NCBI GenBank assembly: GCA_020851785.1
Contig: JADZCC010000010.1
Coordinates: 1-64,000, forward strand
From: Anaerolineales bacterium
GTDB taxonomy: Bacteria; Chloroflexota; Anaerolineae; Anaerolineales; Villigracilaceae
DNA length: 64,000 nt
Direction: 5' to 3'
The translations under genes were made by a program, and so were the position numbers. The notes under the pieces were generated by a model. That model saw only the letters and a program-made list of their open reading frames with translations, did not search any database and was not told the origin of the DNA. Positions 8,219 through 17,255 of the stretch are shown here, piece by piece. Position 1 is the first letter of the stretch, and each line of letters begins with the position of its first letter.

Positions 8219-9865
8219 TCAAATACTCTTCACCAGATAATATTCCCCGCGTTCAAAGCCGCGATCTAAATAATAGCCGCGTGTGCCAACCGCAGAGATG
8301 ACAGCCAGTTTCCCAAACCCATTTTGTCTGGCTACAGTTTCCGCTTCTTCGAGCAGGCGCGTGCCCAAGCCCACATGTTGCGCCGCGCCGGTTTTTTCCG
8401 CGCCCACGGCCAGCGACTGGCCATAAACATGCACTTCGCGGATTAAGGCCGCGCCGTTCAAATCCGCCAGGCCGGTAGCGGGGGAATCTTTGGAGGGCAA
8501 AGACAAACGGATAAATCCCGCCAGCCCATCGGCTTGCGTCACGAAGGAAATAAAATGTTCTTCGGCTTTCCCCGCCGCGTAAACTTGATCTTGCAATTGC
8601 AGGGCCTTTAATTCAACGGACTGGCCTTTCACTTCGCGGCATCGAACACACTGACATTTCGTCCCGCGCTTTTTCATCTCTGCCTGCACGTCCTGCCGCA
8701 AACTGGTGCGCGTGTTGCCTTCGACCACGTTGTTGCCGGGAATATCGCGGATGATGCGATTGACGCGGCAATAGCGCGGAATGGACGGCTTGATATCGGC
8801 GATTAACTCCACCAGTTCCTGCGTGGTGTAGGGTTGAAATTCTCCGCGTTGCCAGTATTGGTATAGCTCCGCATTGGCGAGCAATTGATTGGGATAAATC
8901 TTAAGCTCGTCGGGGCAGAAATCCTGCCACAGTTTGGCAAAGTCCGCGCGATCCGCTTGCGGCGTGGCGCCGAGCAGGTTGGGCATCCAATGTAAAACGA
9001 GCTTGAATCCAGCGGCGCGAAGCAGGGCCGTCGCCTGGCGCGTGCGCTCCACGTCATGCCCGCGCTTGTTGATTTCCAAAATATGATCGTCAAAACTTTG
9101 CGCGCCGAGTTGCACTTTGGTGACGCCCAAATGCCTGAGCCATTGAATTTCATCGGAATTGATTTCATTCGGGCGGGTTTCGATCACCAGCCCCACGTTG
9201 CGATGCGCGGAAGTTTCGTTGAGCGCCTGCGTTTGCGCCAGTTCAAAATCCGGGTGGGCGCTTCGGTCTTGCGGCTCAATTTGAAAACGCTCCTCATTGA
9301 CGCCGTTCATCGCGTCGAAGCATCTTTTGATGAACCATTCCTGATAATCGCGCCGATACGAAGACCACGTGCCGCCCAAAATTAACAACTCGATTTTGTC
9401 GGTGGGATGGCCGAGATTTTTCAGCGCCTGAATGCGCGAAGCGACTTGCGTGTACGGATCAAATTGATGTTCCAGCGCGCGCATGGCGCCGGGTTCGTCG
9501 GGCAGGTAACTCTTGGGCATGCGCGCATCCGTCGGGCAGAAGATGCACTCCGCCGGGCAGGGATAGGGCTTGGTTAACACCGTCACGGTGGTGACGCCTG
9601 AAAGCGTGCGCATGGGTTTCATGCGAATGCGTTCGAGCAAGGCCACATCCGCTTGCAAACTGCCCTCGGCCACCATTTCGTTATACGCGGCCACTAACGC
9701 GGCCTTGTTGAGATACCCGCCAGCAGGTAGCGGGTGGCGCCGCAGGACGCTCATCACTTCCTGACCGGCGCGAATCTCATCCAGAATATGCCGCGCCAGC
9801 TCCAGCTTTTGCGGAGTGAGCGCGTTGATCTTCTTCCAGCGTTGACGTTGTTCTGAAAATTCCAT
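8219..9865 (-). CDS. elp3: Elp3-like tRNA uridine(34) carboxymethyl-modifying radical SAM/GNAT enzyme
   Basis: Elp3 uses acetyl-CoA and radical SAM chemistry to place a carboxymethyl group on C5 of the wobble uridine (cm5U34). The 548-residue protein has the radical SAM cluster Cys103, Cys107 and Cys110 in YPCPAECIFC, the Elp3 signature YLPDEPGAMRAL soon after, a central Fe-S/SAM barrel, a Cys-rich CQCVRC segment, and a C-terminal GNAT domain with GLGTRLLEEAE and the closing YYLDRGFE. Length and order match bacterial and archaeal Elp3 proteins. The bacterial enzyme acts alone, without Elp1/2. A Trm9-like methyltransferase gene lies 1 kb away (10914-11624). Confidence 0.93.
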   Translation of the reverse strand: MEFSEQRQRWKKINALTPQKLELARHILDEIRAGQEVMSVLRRHPLPAGGYLNKAALVAAYNEMVAEGSLQADVALLERIRMKPMRTLSGVTTVTVLTKPYPCPAECIFCPTDARMPKSYLPDEPGAMRALEHQFDPYTQVASRIQALKNLGHPTDKIELLILGGTWSSYRRDYQEWFIKRCFDAMNGVNEERFQIEPQDRSAHPDFELAQTQALNETSAHRNVGLVIETRPNEINSDEIQWLRHLGVTKVQLGAQSFDDHILEINKRGHDVERTRQATALLRAAGFKLVLHWMPNLLGATPQADRADFAKLWQDFCPDELKIYPNQLLANAELYQYWQRGEFQPYTTQELVELIADIKPSIPRYCRVNRIIRDIPGNNVVEGNTRTSLRQDVQAEMKKRGTKCQCVRCREVKGQSVELKALQLQDQVYAAGKAEEHFISFVTQADGLAGFIRLSLPSKDSPATGLADLNGAALIREVHVYGQSLAVGAEKTGAAQHVGLGTRLLEEAETVARQNGFGKLAVISAVGTRGYYLDRGFERGEYYLVKSI

Positions 9866-9874
9866 GCTTGATTT

Positions 9875-10112
9875 CTATCTACCTGACAGTTTCTAAATTG
9901 GACGCAGACGAGCGCTGATGGACGCGGAAAAAACTATTTTAGAATTTACACAAAAACCCAAGACCAAGCCACGAATTTCGCTAATTCACGCGAATTGTTT
10001 TTTAAAAATTAGCGAAATTCGCGTAATTCGCGGCAAAAGATTTTGATCTGCGTAAGTCATGTATTTTTCATATCCGCGTTTTCCGCGTAGATCTGCGTCC
10101 CAAAAGAACGGC
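9875..10112. repeat. MITE-like dispersed repeat, copy B, with a nested palindrome
   Basis: The left end CTATCTACCTGACAG and the following GGACGCAGACGAGCGCTGAT match the reverse complement of the 39074-39217 copy, and the right part (TATCCGCGTTTTCCGCGT) matches again. In between is an insert with a perfect 15-bp inverted repeat: CGAATTTCGCTAATT at 9972-9986 and its complement at 10007-10021. The right terminal repeat has been lost. No ORF is present. Confidence 0.65.
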
Positions 10113-10126
10113 ATCTAAAGAGCGCT

Positions 10127-10876
10127 TTATTTTTCTTTAGGCTCCAGTTGAAAAGCCTGCTTCACTTCAGAAATTTCCTTCTTTGTAAACATCTCGGTGT
10201 GCAGGCCGCATTCCGTCTTGCCGCGCCCGGCCCAACGACCGGCGCGTTCGTCGTCGTTGACGCCAATTGCAATCGTGCAGGGCGCGCACCCCACGCTTCG
10301 ATAGCCTTTTTCATATAACGGATGCTTTGGCAGGTTGTTTTCTTCCATGTAGTTTTGCACGTCGGCCTTCGTCCAATTCAACAGCGGATTGACCTTCAAC
10401 AAGCCATCGGCCTGCAATTCCAAAATTTTGGCGTGCGCGCGCACGCTGGTCTGATCGCGCCGAATGCCGCTGATCCAGGCCTTAATATCTTTCAGCGCCT
10501 TTTGCATGGGCTGAACCTTGTGCAAATAACAACACAAATTGGGGTCTGTCGCCGGGAGGGTGCGGGTATGTTGCCGCGCAAAATTATCCCAGCGCGAATC
10601 GCGATACAAATCAATCACGTTAATCTTCCATTCAGAGGCGATCTTTTCGCGGAACTCCAGCGTCTCCCAAAAGTGATAGCCGGTATCCAGAAAGAAAACC
10701 GGAATGCCGCGCTTGAGCGAAGTGACCATGTGCAAGAGCGGCATGGACTGCGTTTGAAAGGAGGAACTCATGGCAATTTCCGGCCAGTAATTATTCACCG
10801 CCCACATGATAATTTCCTGCGGCGTTTTGGTTTCAAACTCCGCCGCCAGTTTCTCAACCTCAAGTACAGATAACAT
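10127..10876 (-). CDS. cysH: Assimilatory adenylyl-sulfate (APS) reductase, thioredoxin-dependent
   Basis: Reduces APS to sulfite in assimilatory sulfate reduction in the cytoplasm. The 249-residue protein has the PAPS-reductase fold with FFLDTGYHFWET. The paired cysteines Cys115/Cys116 and Cys197/Cys200 ligate a [4Fe-4S] cluster, and Cys223 in ECGLH is the catalytic residue. The four cluster cysteines mark it as the APS-using type rather than the PAPS-using enzyme that lacks them. Start ATG 10876 gives the standard N-terminus; a -10 TATAAT lies only six bases upstream, suggesting a leaderless transcript. No other sulfur genes are nearby. Confidence 0.92.
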   Translation of the reverse strand: MLSVLEVEKLAAEFETKTPQEIIMWAVNNYWPEIAMSSSFQTQSMPLLHMVTSLKRGIPVFFLDTGYHFWETLEFREKIASEWKINVIDLYRDSRWDNFARQHTRTLPATDPNLCCYLHKVQPMQKALKDIKAWISGIRRDQTSVRAHAKILELQADGLLKVNPLLNWTKADVQNYMEENNLPKHPLYEKGYRSVGCAPCTIAIGVNDDERAGRWAGRGKTECGLHTEMFTKKEISEVKQAFQLEPKEK

Positions 10877-10913
10877 GCCGTCATTATACCGCCCGCCTGA
10901 GTATAATTTGCGC
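10877..10913. promoter_or_regulatory. Back-to-back leaderless promoters for cysH and the methyltransferase
   Basis: The 37-base gap holds a reverse-strand TATAAT (complement of ATTATA 10883-10888), six bases before the cysH ATG, and a forward TATAAT at 10902-10907, six bases before the ATG at 10914. With normal -10 to start-site spacing, both transcripts would begin at or next to the start codon. Neither gene has a Shine-Dalgarno site. Confidence 0.6.
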
Positions 10914-11624
10914 ATGGAAGCGCGCATTGCAAAACAGTTAATTGAACTCAACCGCCAATTTTATGAACAGTTTGGCGCGTCGTTTTCGGCCACCCGCCAA
11001 CGCCTACAGCCCGGCGTACGCAAAATTTTAGATTCTTTGAGCGCGATTGATTCCGCTTTGGATTTGGGATGCGGCAACGGGCATTTTCTGCGCGAGCTCC
11101 AACGCCGCAACCCGACCGCCACGCTCCTGGGCGCGGACTTTAGCCTGCCTCTGCTTCGAGACGCAGAATCCACGCTGGGGGTGGAGTTCCGCGCGCTGGA
11201 CCTGACGAAGCTTTCCGCGTTTCGTCATCAACTCCAGGCGGAAGGCCCGTGGGAAGTCATCAGCCTGTTTGCAACGCTCCATCACATTCCCGCGCACGCG
11301 GCGCGTTTGGAATTTTTAGAAATCGTCCGTCAATTGTTACAACCCAATGGGCGCTTTTATCTTTCCAATTGGCAGTTTTTGAACAGCGAAAAACTCAGCG
11401 CCAGAATCCAGCCGTGGAGTCGGGTGGGCTTAACCGACGCAGAGGTGGACGCGGGCGATTACCTGCTCGATTGGCGAAGCGGCGGAGAAGGCTTGCGGTA
11501 CGCGCACCATTTTTCAGCGGAGGAACTGCATGGGTTGGCCGCGCAGGCCGGGTTTCAGGTCGAGGCGGAATTTTTATCCGATGGGGAAAACGGCCGCTTG
11601 GGGTTATATCAAATTTGGAGCTAG
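10914..11624 (+). CDS. Class I SAM methyltransferase, Trm9/ALKBH8-methyltransferase-like
   Basis: A 236-residue SAM-dependent methyltransferase with motif I DLGCGNGHF at 50-58, an acidic post-II segment, and motif IV-like LFATLHHIP. Three features recall the tRNA wobble-uridine methyltransferase Trm9: the opening FYEQFGASFSATRQRLQPGV (compare the F-S-x-T-R lead of that family), the SNWQFL strand after the conserved His pair, and the closing block RYAHHFSAEELHGLAAQAGF. Trm9 methylates cm5U34, the Elp3 product, to mcm5U34, and an elp3 gene lies nearby. This substrate assignment is inferred from remembered family patterns; a small-molecule methyltransferase is the alternative. Probable leaderless start at 10914. 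Confidence 0.7.
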   Translation: MEARIAKQLIELNRQFYEQFGASFSATRQRLQPGVRKILDSLSAIDSALDLGCGNGHFLRELQRRNPTATLLGADFSLPLLRDAESTLGVEFRALDLTKLSAFRHQLQAEGPWEVISLFATLHHIPAHAARLEFLEIVRQLLQPNGRFYLSNWQFLNSEKLSARIQPWSRVGLTDAEVDAGDYLLDWRSGGEGLRYAHHFSAEELHGLAAQAGFQVEAEFLSDGENGRLGLYQIWS

Positions 11625-14600
11625 CTATCCCGATTGCGCCACTTGATTGCGCCCCTTGTGTTTGGCAATGTATAACGCCTGATCGGCATATTTGATTAAT
11701 ACATCCAGATTCGTCAGCTTTGCAGTTTTAAATGCAATGCCCAAACTGGCCGTGAGGTTTAATTTGACATCTTCTTTCACGCGGAAGGGCGTTTGCTCAA
11801 CGCTCTGGCGAATGCGTTCGGCCACGCGGGCGCACACATCCAGCGCGGTGTCGGGCAGGAGGATCAAAATTTCCTCGCCGCCATAGCGCCCAACAATATC
11901 CGCCTCGCGGACGCTTTTTTTGCAGATATCTGCGATGGCTTTTAAAACCAGGTCGCCCACATCGTGGCCGTGCGTATCGTTCACCGCCTTGAAATGGTCA
12001 AGGTCCAGCATAATCGCCGAGAAGTTGCGCTCTTGCTCCACAGCTTGTTGAAATTCAACTTCGCCGATTTGAAACAAGCCGCGCCGATTATACAAACCGG
12101 TGAGCGGGTCCATCAGGGTTTGATCTTGCGTGGCTTTGAAGCGTTGCGAGTTGGCCAGCGCGCCCGCCACTTGATTGGCAAACAAAGCCAAAATGTTCAG
12201 GTCTTCCACGGTAAAATCATCCGGCTCGGAGCTCTCGGCCGTGAGCAGGCCGATGATCTTCTCATTGGCGATCAGCGGAACGCCCAGCCAGGCGCGCACA
12301 TGATCGTTCGGCGCTTCTTGAAAGCGCGCGTACTGTAACGTCACATCTCCTATCATTTGGGGCACGCCGGTTTTCAGCACCAGGGTATTGGGGTTATCGC
12401 CCGGGATGGGGAATTTCATGCCGATAATTTTATTTAAATCTTTAAAACCGCTTCCGCCCACGATCTCCAGTTCGTTGCCTTTCAAGAGTTGCACCGAAGC
12501 GCTGTCATAGGGGACCACCTGTTGTAATTCCTGCAGGACTCTGGAAATAATTTCATCCGTTTCCAGCGTTTGCGTAATGGCCGCTCCAGCCTTGCGTAAA
12601 GTTTCAGAAGTTTGCGCGCGGCGTTGGGCTTGCTCCATCATTTGAAATTTTTCGCTGGCGAGGGCAATCAGGCTGGCGGCTTGTTCGGAAATTGAAATTT
12701 CCTCCGCTGTAAACGTATGCGGATGATAGAACGCGAGCAAAATTGTGCCGAGTTTTTTCTGCATGGCTTTAAGCGGCACGACGATTAAAGATTGATACGG
12801 CGAATCGGCAATCAGGGCGGTATCCGCATACTTGGAGGTTGGCACGTCTTCCACAACGAGCGTTTTATCCAAACTTAACGCCGAGCCGCTGAAGGTTAAT
12901 TGCCGGGAATCTACCTTCAAGCCGGAATATTTCTGTTTGTGCTCCCCATGAATCGCCAGCGGATAAGTAACTTGATTCGCTTCATCCCACAGGGTGATGA
13001 AGCAACCATCCGCGTTGATTAACGAAGCGACATCAGCGACAATATCCTGCGCCATCGCGTTCAGGTCTTTAGCCTGCAGGGCTTCGCGCACCATGGCCTG
13101 TAAAAGCGCCAACGCGTTCTGACGACGTAAAAGTTTTTGCTCGGCGCGCGTGCGCGCTTCGGCGGAGCTAAAAATGGTCGCCAACGCCTGAAAGGCCTTC
13201 ACTTCAATTTCTTTCCAATAGCGCGTAAAGCCGCACTCATCCACCAACAAAAAGCCCCACCATTTCTGATTCACCAAAATGGGAAACGCCATCATGGAGA
13301 TGGAGCCCATCGGCTGAAGGAAGGCTTGTTCGGCCGGGGGCAGATCTTTCACCAAACTCAACACCCGCTGTCCCTGCGCAAAGAAATTTTTCCAGCGTTC
13401 CAGCCCGGCCGCTTGAATGGCGCAATGCCGAAAGGCCGGGTTTTCAATCTGCGCTTGCGCTTCGGGGGCCGCCCATTCATAACACAGGCTGGTGAAAACC
13501 TGTTTGTCTTTATCCGTATAGTTAATAAATACATACACATGGCTCACGTCCACTGCGGAGCCAATGTTTTTCAACGCGCCGGGAATCACCTGCTCCCAGG
13601 CGGATTCGTTCAAAAAATCCACCGTGGCAGAACTGATCGCAGACATGACCAACTCACGGCGGTGTAAGGCCCGTTCCGCTTCCAGGCGCTGGGTGACGTC
13701 GTAGAGCGTAATCATCCGGTCTGGAATGCTTTCTTTCGTTTTGGATTTAGTCGAAAATGCGGCGGAGACGGTCGTTTCATACACTCGGGCCTGCTCGCCA
13801 TCCCCCAGCTTTAACTCTCCCTGACTCATCCCAGAACTGGCCAGCGCCACGAGGTCGTTTCCATACATGGGGGAGAGTCTGTTCAAGGGCTGTCCTATGG
13901 CCTCAGCCTCGGAACGGCCCAGTAAATTTTCCGCAACCGGATTGATATACAAAACCCGATTGAGCGTGTCAATTACGATCACGCCTTCGCGCATGCCGCG
14001 CAGGACGCTTAAATGCTCAATGGGCAAAACTTTGGAGAGGCGGTGTTTCAGCACCACCCAATAAAGCGCGAAGGCCGTGGGGATGAAGAAGAAAGGCGTG
14101 AAATCTAATTTGCTAATCACGCCCGTATCCGTGATGAAGATGAAGTTGCCAATCAGCGGGCAGAGCAGACCAAGCAGGATGAGCGCCGTTTGCGAGCGAA
14201 TCAACTCCCGACTTTTGAGCAGTTCCCGGAGGAAGAGCAGGTTGCTGGCCAAGACCAGCAGATAGGAAAAGGCAACCTGAATCCAGATAAAAAGCCGATA
14301 GTTAAGGTGTAGAAGGTAAAAGCCGGAGTTACGGACAATGGACGCCTGACTCCAAAGCAAATGATGCAGTTCGTTCGTCCAGGCCAGCGCGATAAAAAAA
14401 GACGGAAACAGCCATAACAGCGTTTCCGTCTTTTGCGGCAAGAGGTGTCGCTTCCCAATGAATTCCAGCGAAAAGACGAACAGGAAAACCGGAATGCTGG
14501 CCATGCCCAGATATTCAAATTTTATCGCCAGGAGTTTCAGGAAGATCGTGGGCGCGAGGATTTCCAACCCGTACCCAAACGACCAGACGGACATGCCCAG

Positions 14601-14732
14601 CATGGCCCAGGAAAATGGAATCACGGCCACGGCCGGGCGCTTGCGCCACGCCGTTAACCCCAGCCAGGCGTAGGGCCAGGCCGTGGCAAAAAAGAGCAAA
14701 GCCAGATAGAAATTAAGTGACGAGTTTCGCAT
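11625..14732 (-). CDS. Membrane diguanylate cyclase: 7TM-PAS-GAF-GAF-GAF-GGDEF
   Basis: Sensor cyclase of 1035 residues that likely makes c-di-GMP. Order: seven-helix N-terminal sensor of the histidine-kinase 7TM type (about 1-230), PAS (about 235-345, VIVIDTLNRVLYINPVAE), three GAF or GAF-like domains (about 365-530, 545-700, 710-860), then GGDEF (about 870-1030) with DPLTGLYNRRG and the active loop RYGGEEI. The last loop position is Ile instead of the usual Phe, a tolerated but uncommon variant. No EAL domain is present. The stop lies directly beside the convergent methyltransferase stop. The second-messenger target is unknown. Confidence 0.88.
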   Translation of the reverse strand: MRNSSLNFYLALLFFATAWPYAWLGLTAWRKRPAVAVIPFSWAMLGMSVWSFGYGLEILAPTIFLKLLAIKFEYLGMASIPVFLFVFSLEFIGKRHLLPQKTETLLWLFPSFFIALAWTNELHHLLWSQASIVRNSGFYLLHLNYRLFIWIQVAFSYLLVLASNLLFLRELLKSRELIRSQTALILLGLLCPLIGNFIFITDTGVISKLDFTPFFFIPTAFALYWVVLKHRLSKVLPIEHLSVLRGMREGVIVIDTLNRVLYINPVAENLLGRSEAEAIGQPLNRLSPMYGNDLVALASSGMSQGELKLGDGEQARVYETTVSAAFSTKSKTKESIPDRMITLYDVTQRLEAERALHRRELVMSAISSATVDFLNESAWEQVIPGALKNIGSAVDVSHVYVFINYTDKDKQVFTSLCYEWAAPEAQAQIENPAFRHCAIQAAGLERWKNFFAQGQRVLSLVKDLPPAEQAFLQPMGSISMMAFPILVNQKWWGFLLVDECGFTRYWKEIEVKAFQALATIFSSAEARTRAEQKLLRRQNALALLQAMVREALQAKDLNAMAQDIVADVASLINADGCFITLWDEANQVTYPLAIHGEHKQKYSGLKVDSRQLTFSGSALSLDKTLVVEDVPTSKYADTALIADSPYQSLIVVPLKAMQKKLGTILLAFYHPHTFTAEEISISEQAASLIALASEKFQMMEQAQRRAQTSETLRKAGAAITQTLETDEIISRVLQELQQVVPYDSASVQLLKGNELEIVGGSGFKDLNKIIGMKFPIPGDNPNTLVLKTGVPQMIGDVTLQYARFQEAPNDHVRAWLGVPLIANEKIIGLLTAESSEPDDFTVEDLNILALFANQVAGALANSQRFKATQDQTLMDPLTGLYNRRGLFQIGEVEFQQAVEQERNFSAIMLDLDHFKAVNDTHGHDVGDLVLKAIADICKKSVREADIVGRYGGEEILILLPDTALDVCARVAERIRQSVEQTPFRVKEDVKLNLTASLGIAFKTAKLTNLDVLIKYADQALYIAKHKGRNQVAQSG

Positions 14733-14819
14733 CAGGTTTTAAGTGAAGGCGCATCCTCTTAATCTAATTTTACTTTGAGTTTAAGCCAATACGAATGCTA
14801 AATTCAATGCGAGTCTGGC

Positions 14820-17204
14820 TTAAGGGGTTTGGGCGACATACACCTGCCCGCGCACGGAGATGAAGAGATAATGACTGGGACTGACCGCCACTGCGTCCAC
14901 TGGAGCGGCAGGAAGCAGGTTGGAGCCGTCTGTGGCCGGGCGATATTGATTTTGCAATTCCAGCGAGCGCGGCGTAAAGCGCATGACGCCCTGCGTGTCG
15001 GCGTCCAACAACAGGATGGATTGATCGGGCGGGGCGGCGAATAACATTTGCGTAAAATGGGCCGAGGCGAATAAATCCTGGCCTTGATAGGCCGGAAAGG
15101 GATTAATCAACGGAAATGGGTCTTTGCATTTCTGCGGGCTGGTTTCAATCCGATTATAAGAACAGTTGGAGATATGGCCGTCGGCATGGAGCATGTATAA
15201 CTCGTCGCCGGAGACGATCATATCAATCACATCCTGCGTGGGCGTTTGCTCGTTGAAAAAGAAATACGGGCGGTCAATAAAATTACCGTCCTTGCCCACA
15301 TAAACCCACACGGCGCGGGAAGGCGCGTCCATCACATACAAATTTCCGCCATCCAAACTAAAGGCGGTGACGCGCCCCCAGTTGGTATCCGGCACGGGCA
15401 AAGGGATGGCCCGCGGCAGTTCGCCGGGCGCGCAATAGAGCAAATTGCCGCTCGCGTCAATGCCCAGCAAAGTGGCATTAATCGTCGTCAGCGTGGGCAT
15501 GGCGATGATATCCACCAGCGGGCCCACGGTATAGTCGCCGTACGCGCCGGGTTTGCAATTAAAAGAAGTATCCAGTTGAAAACCGGCGCTGTTGGTCAAC
15601 TGGGCGCGGAGCGCTTCGCCGCTTTCCGCGTTGAGCATAAACAAATCCGATTCGCTGGCCGCCATGCGGCTGATATCTATGCCCAGGTTGGAAGCAAAGA
15701 TCGGGTTATAAGACAGGCGCGTAATGCCCAGCAAGGTATCCAAATGGCCGTTCGCTTCCTGACGCAATTTGAGCGACTCATCCGTGACGCTATGTTCTTC
15801 CGCCTGAAGCGTGTTCGTCAGCACGGCTTCCCAGCTTTTACGCTGTTCAACCGGGTCGGTTAATAAAACCGCCTGTTCGCGTTTTTGTTTGGCTTCGTAG
15901 ATGTAGGTATCGTATTGTTGACTGCGCCCATACTTGAAGTAGACCACCATCACCATCACTACCACCACCAAAGGCGCCACCAGGGCAATCGCCAGCATGG
16001 AGAAGTCCGACGGGTTGGAAAGTTCTGGCTGGTGGGCCTCGGCGTTGGGCAATAAGCGCGGTAAGAAGTTACGCAAACGCGCGCCCAGCGCCGCGCTCCA
16101 TTTACGCGAAACTTGAATCCAACCGGCCAGCCGTTTTGCGGCATGGCGGGCTCGTGGCGAAGGTTCGCGCGGTGTGAGCGCTTCCGCTTCCTTTTTTTCA
16201 GGGGCTGGTTCAGGCTCGGGCGCTTCGGTGGATTTTGAATCCGCCTGCGCCAAAGAGTCGAGGACTGCATCCAAAGAAGAAGCCGATGGCGAATTTTTCC
16301 CAGCCGGGTTGCGCGGCAAACTGGCCAGAACGTCTGTGTTTCGTTTCGGCTCTTCCGATTCAGGAGAGGCGCTATAAGCGGAGGGTTGCACAGTATGCGC
16401 CGGAGGCGGAAGGGCAGAATCCGCTGGCGGCGTAGGCATAGGCTCTTCGCGGCGGGGCAGGCTGGGGGGAAAGGTGGGCGGCGCGTGTTTTTCTTCCGCT
16501 TTGGTTTCGGGGCTGGTCATCCCGCTTAATAAATTCATCCCGCCTGCGCCGTTGGACGTTTGCATTAACACGGCGTTCAAATCCTCGGTGGTGACCGCGC
16601 TCAACCGCCGTCGCAACGCCTCCAGCGAAGAAGCGGTTGGGTCCTTCAACACGGCCTGCCAGGTTGTAGGGACTTTGCCGCAAAAGATCAGGCGGTCGCC
16701 AATTTGCAATTGGGTTTGGGCGTAATGCAGGCTGGCGCGCTGACTCATGCCCAGCCCCTTGCCGGAAACGTTTTGCTCAAAAATATGGCGCGCTTCGTTT
16801 TTGCCAAAATAGAAAGCGTGCATGGGGCCGCTCAACAAAAAGGTAATTTGCAAATCGCGCAGGGCGCCCAAGGCCAGCCAGCCCAGCGCGTATTGGCCAC
16901 GACTGCTCGTTTCCAGGTTGCGCGCCAGCAGGGTTTGGTTAATGGACTCGGCGGCGACCTTCAACGCGTTCGTTTGCGAACCGGTTGTGGCGTAAAAAGT
17001 CTTTGCGGCCGTTTCGGCCACTTGCATATATTCGTTGGTGGTAAAAACAGAATTGCCGGTCAGTAAAAGATAAACCACCAGGCGGTCCTGGTCTCGGCCG
17101 CGGGCCGCCGTACGCGGCGGAGTCAGAGTCAACAGGCCCGGCATGGTTGGAACTTCCTGCCCGTTGATGCGATAAAGTGGGGAAATTGTAAGGTCAAGAG
17201 CCAT
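14820..17204 (-). CDS. PP2C-like domain membrane protein with extracytoplasmic C-terminus
   Basis: 794 residues in three parts. Residues 1-230 look like a PP2C-type phosphatase fold but lack the clear DGxG and SDG metal motifs of the true PP2C at 20311, so it is probably inactive or strongly diverged. Residues 240-395 are a Pro/Ser/Glu-rich linker. A strong transmembrane helix (LAIALVAPLVVVVMVMVVYF) lies at about 400-425, followed by a charged helical stretch and about 330 residues of beta-rich sequence resembling a propeller or NHL-type repeat domain. It could couple an outside sensor to cytoplasmic phospho-signalling. No function is known. The upstream gap holds a reverse-strand TATAAT. Confidence 0.6.
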   Translation of the reverse strand: MALDLTISPLYRINGQEVPTMPGLLTLTPPRTAARGRDQDRLVVYLLLTGNSVFTTNEYMQVAETAAKTFYATTGSQTNALKVAAESINQTLLARNLETSSRGQYALGWLALGALRDLQITFLLSGPMHAFYFGKNEARHIFEQNVSGKGLGMSQRASLHYAQTQLQIGDRLIFCGKVPTTWQAVLKDPTASSLEALRRRLSAVTTEDLNAVLMQTSNGAGGMNLLSGMTSPETKAEEKHAPPTFPPSLPRREEPMPTPPADSALPPPAHTVQPSAYSASPESEEPKRNTDVLASLPRNPAGKNSPSASSLDAVLDSLAQADSKSTEAPEPEPAPEKKEAEALTPREPSPRARHAAKRLAGWIQVSRKWSAALGARLRNFLPRLLPNAEAHQPELSNPSDFSMLAIALVAPLVVVVMVMVVYFKYGRSQQYDTYIYEAKQKREQAVLLTDPVEQRKSWEAVLTNTLQAEEHSVTDESLKLRQEANGHLDTLLGITRLSYNPIFASNLGIDISRMAASESDLFMLNAESGEALRAQLTNSAGFQLDTSFNCKPGAYGDYTVGPLVDIIAMPTLTTINATLLGIDASGNLLYCAPGELPRAIPLPVPDTNWGRVTAFSLDGGNLYVMDAPSRAVWVYVGKDGNFIDRPYFFFNEQTPTQDVIDMIVSGDELYMLHADGHISNCSYNRIETSPQKCKDPFPLINPFPAYQGQDLFASAHFTQMLFAAPPDQSILLLDADTQGVMRFTPRSLELQNQYRPATDGSNLLPAAPVDAVAVSPSHYLFISVRGQVYVAQTP

Positions 17205-17255
17205 GTAAGAATACTGCCTAAGCGCCCTTCATTATACTGGTAAAATTCTTCGCCT

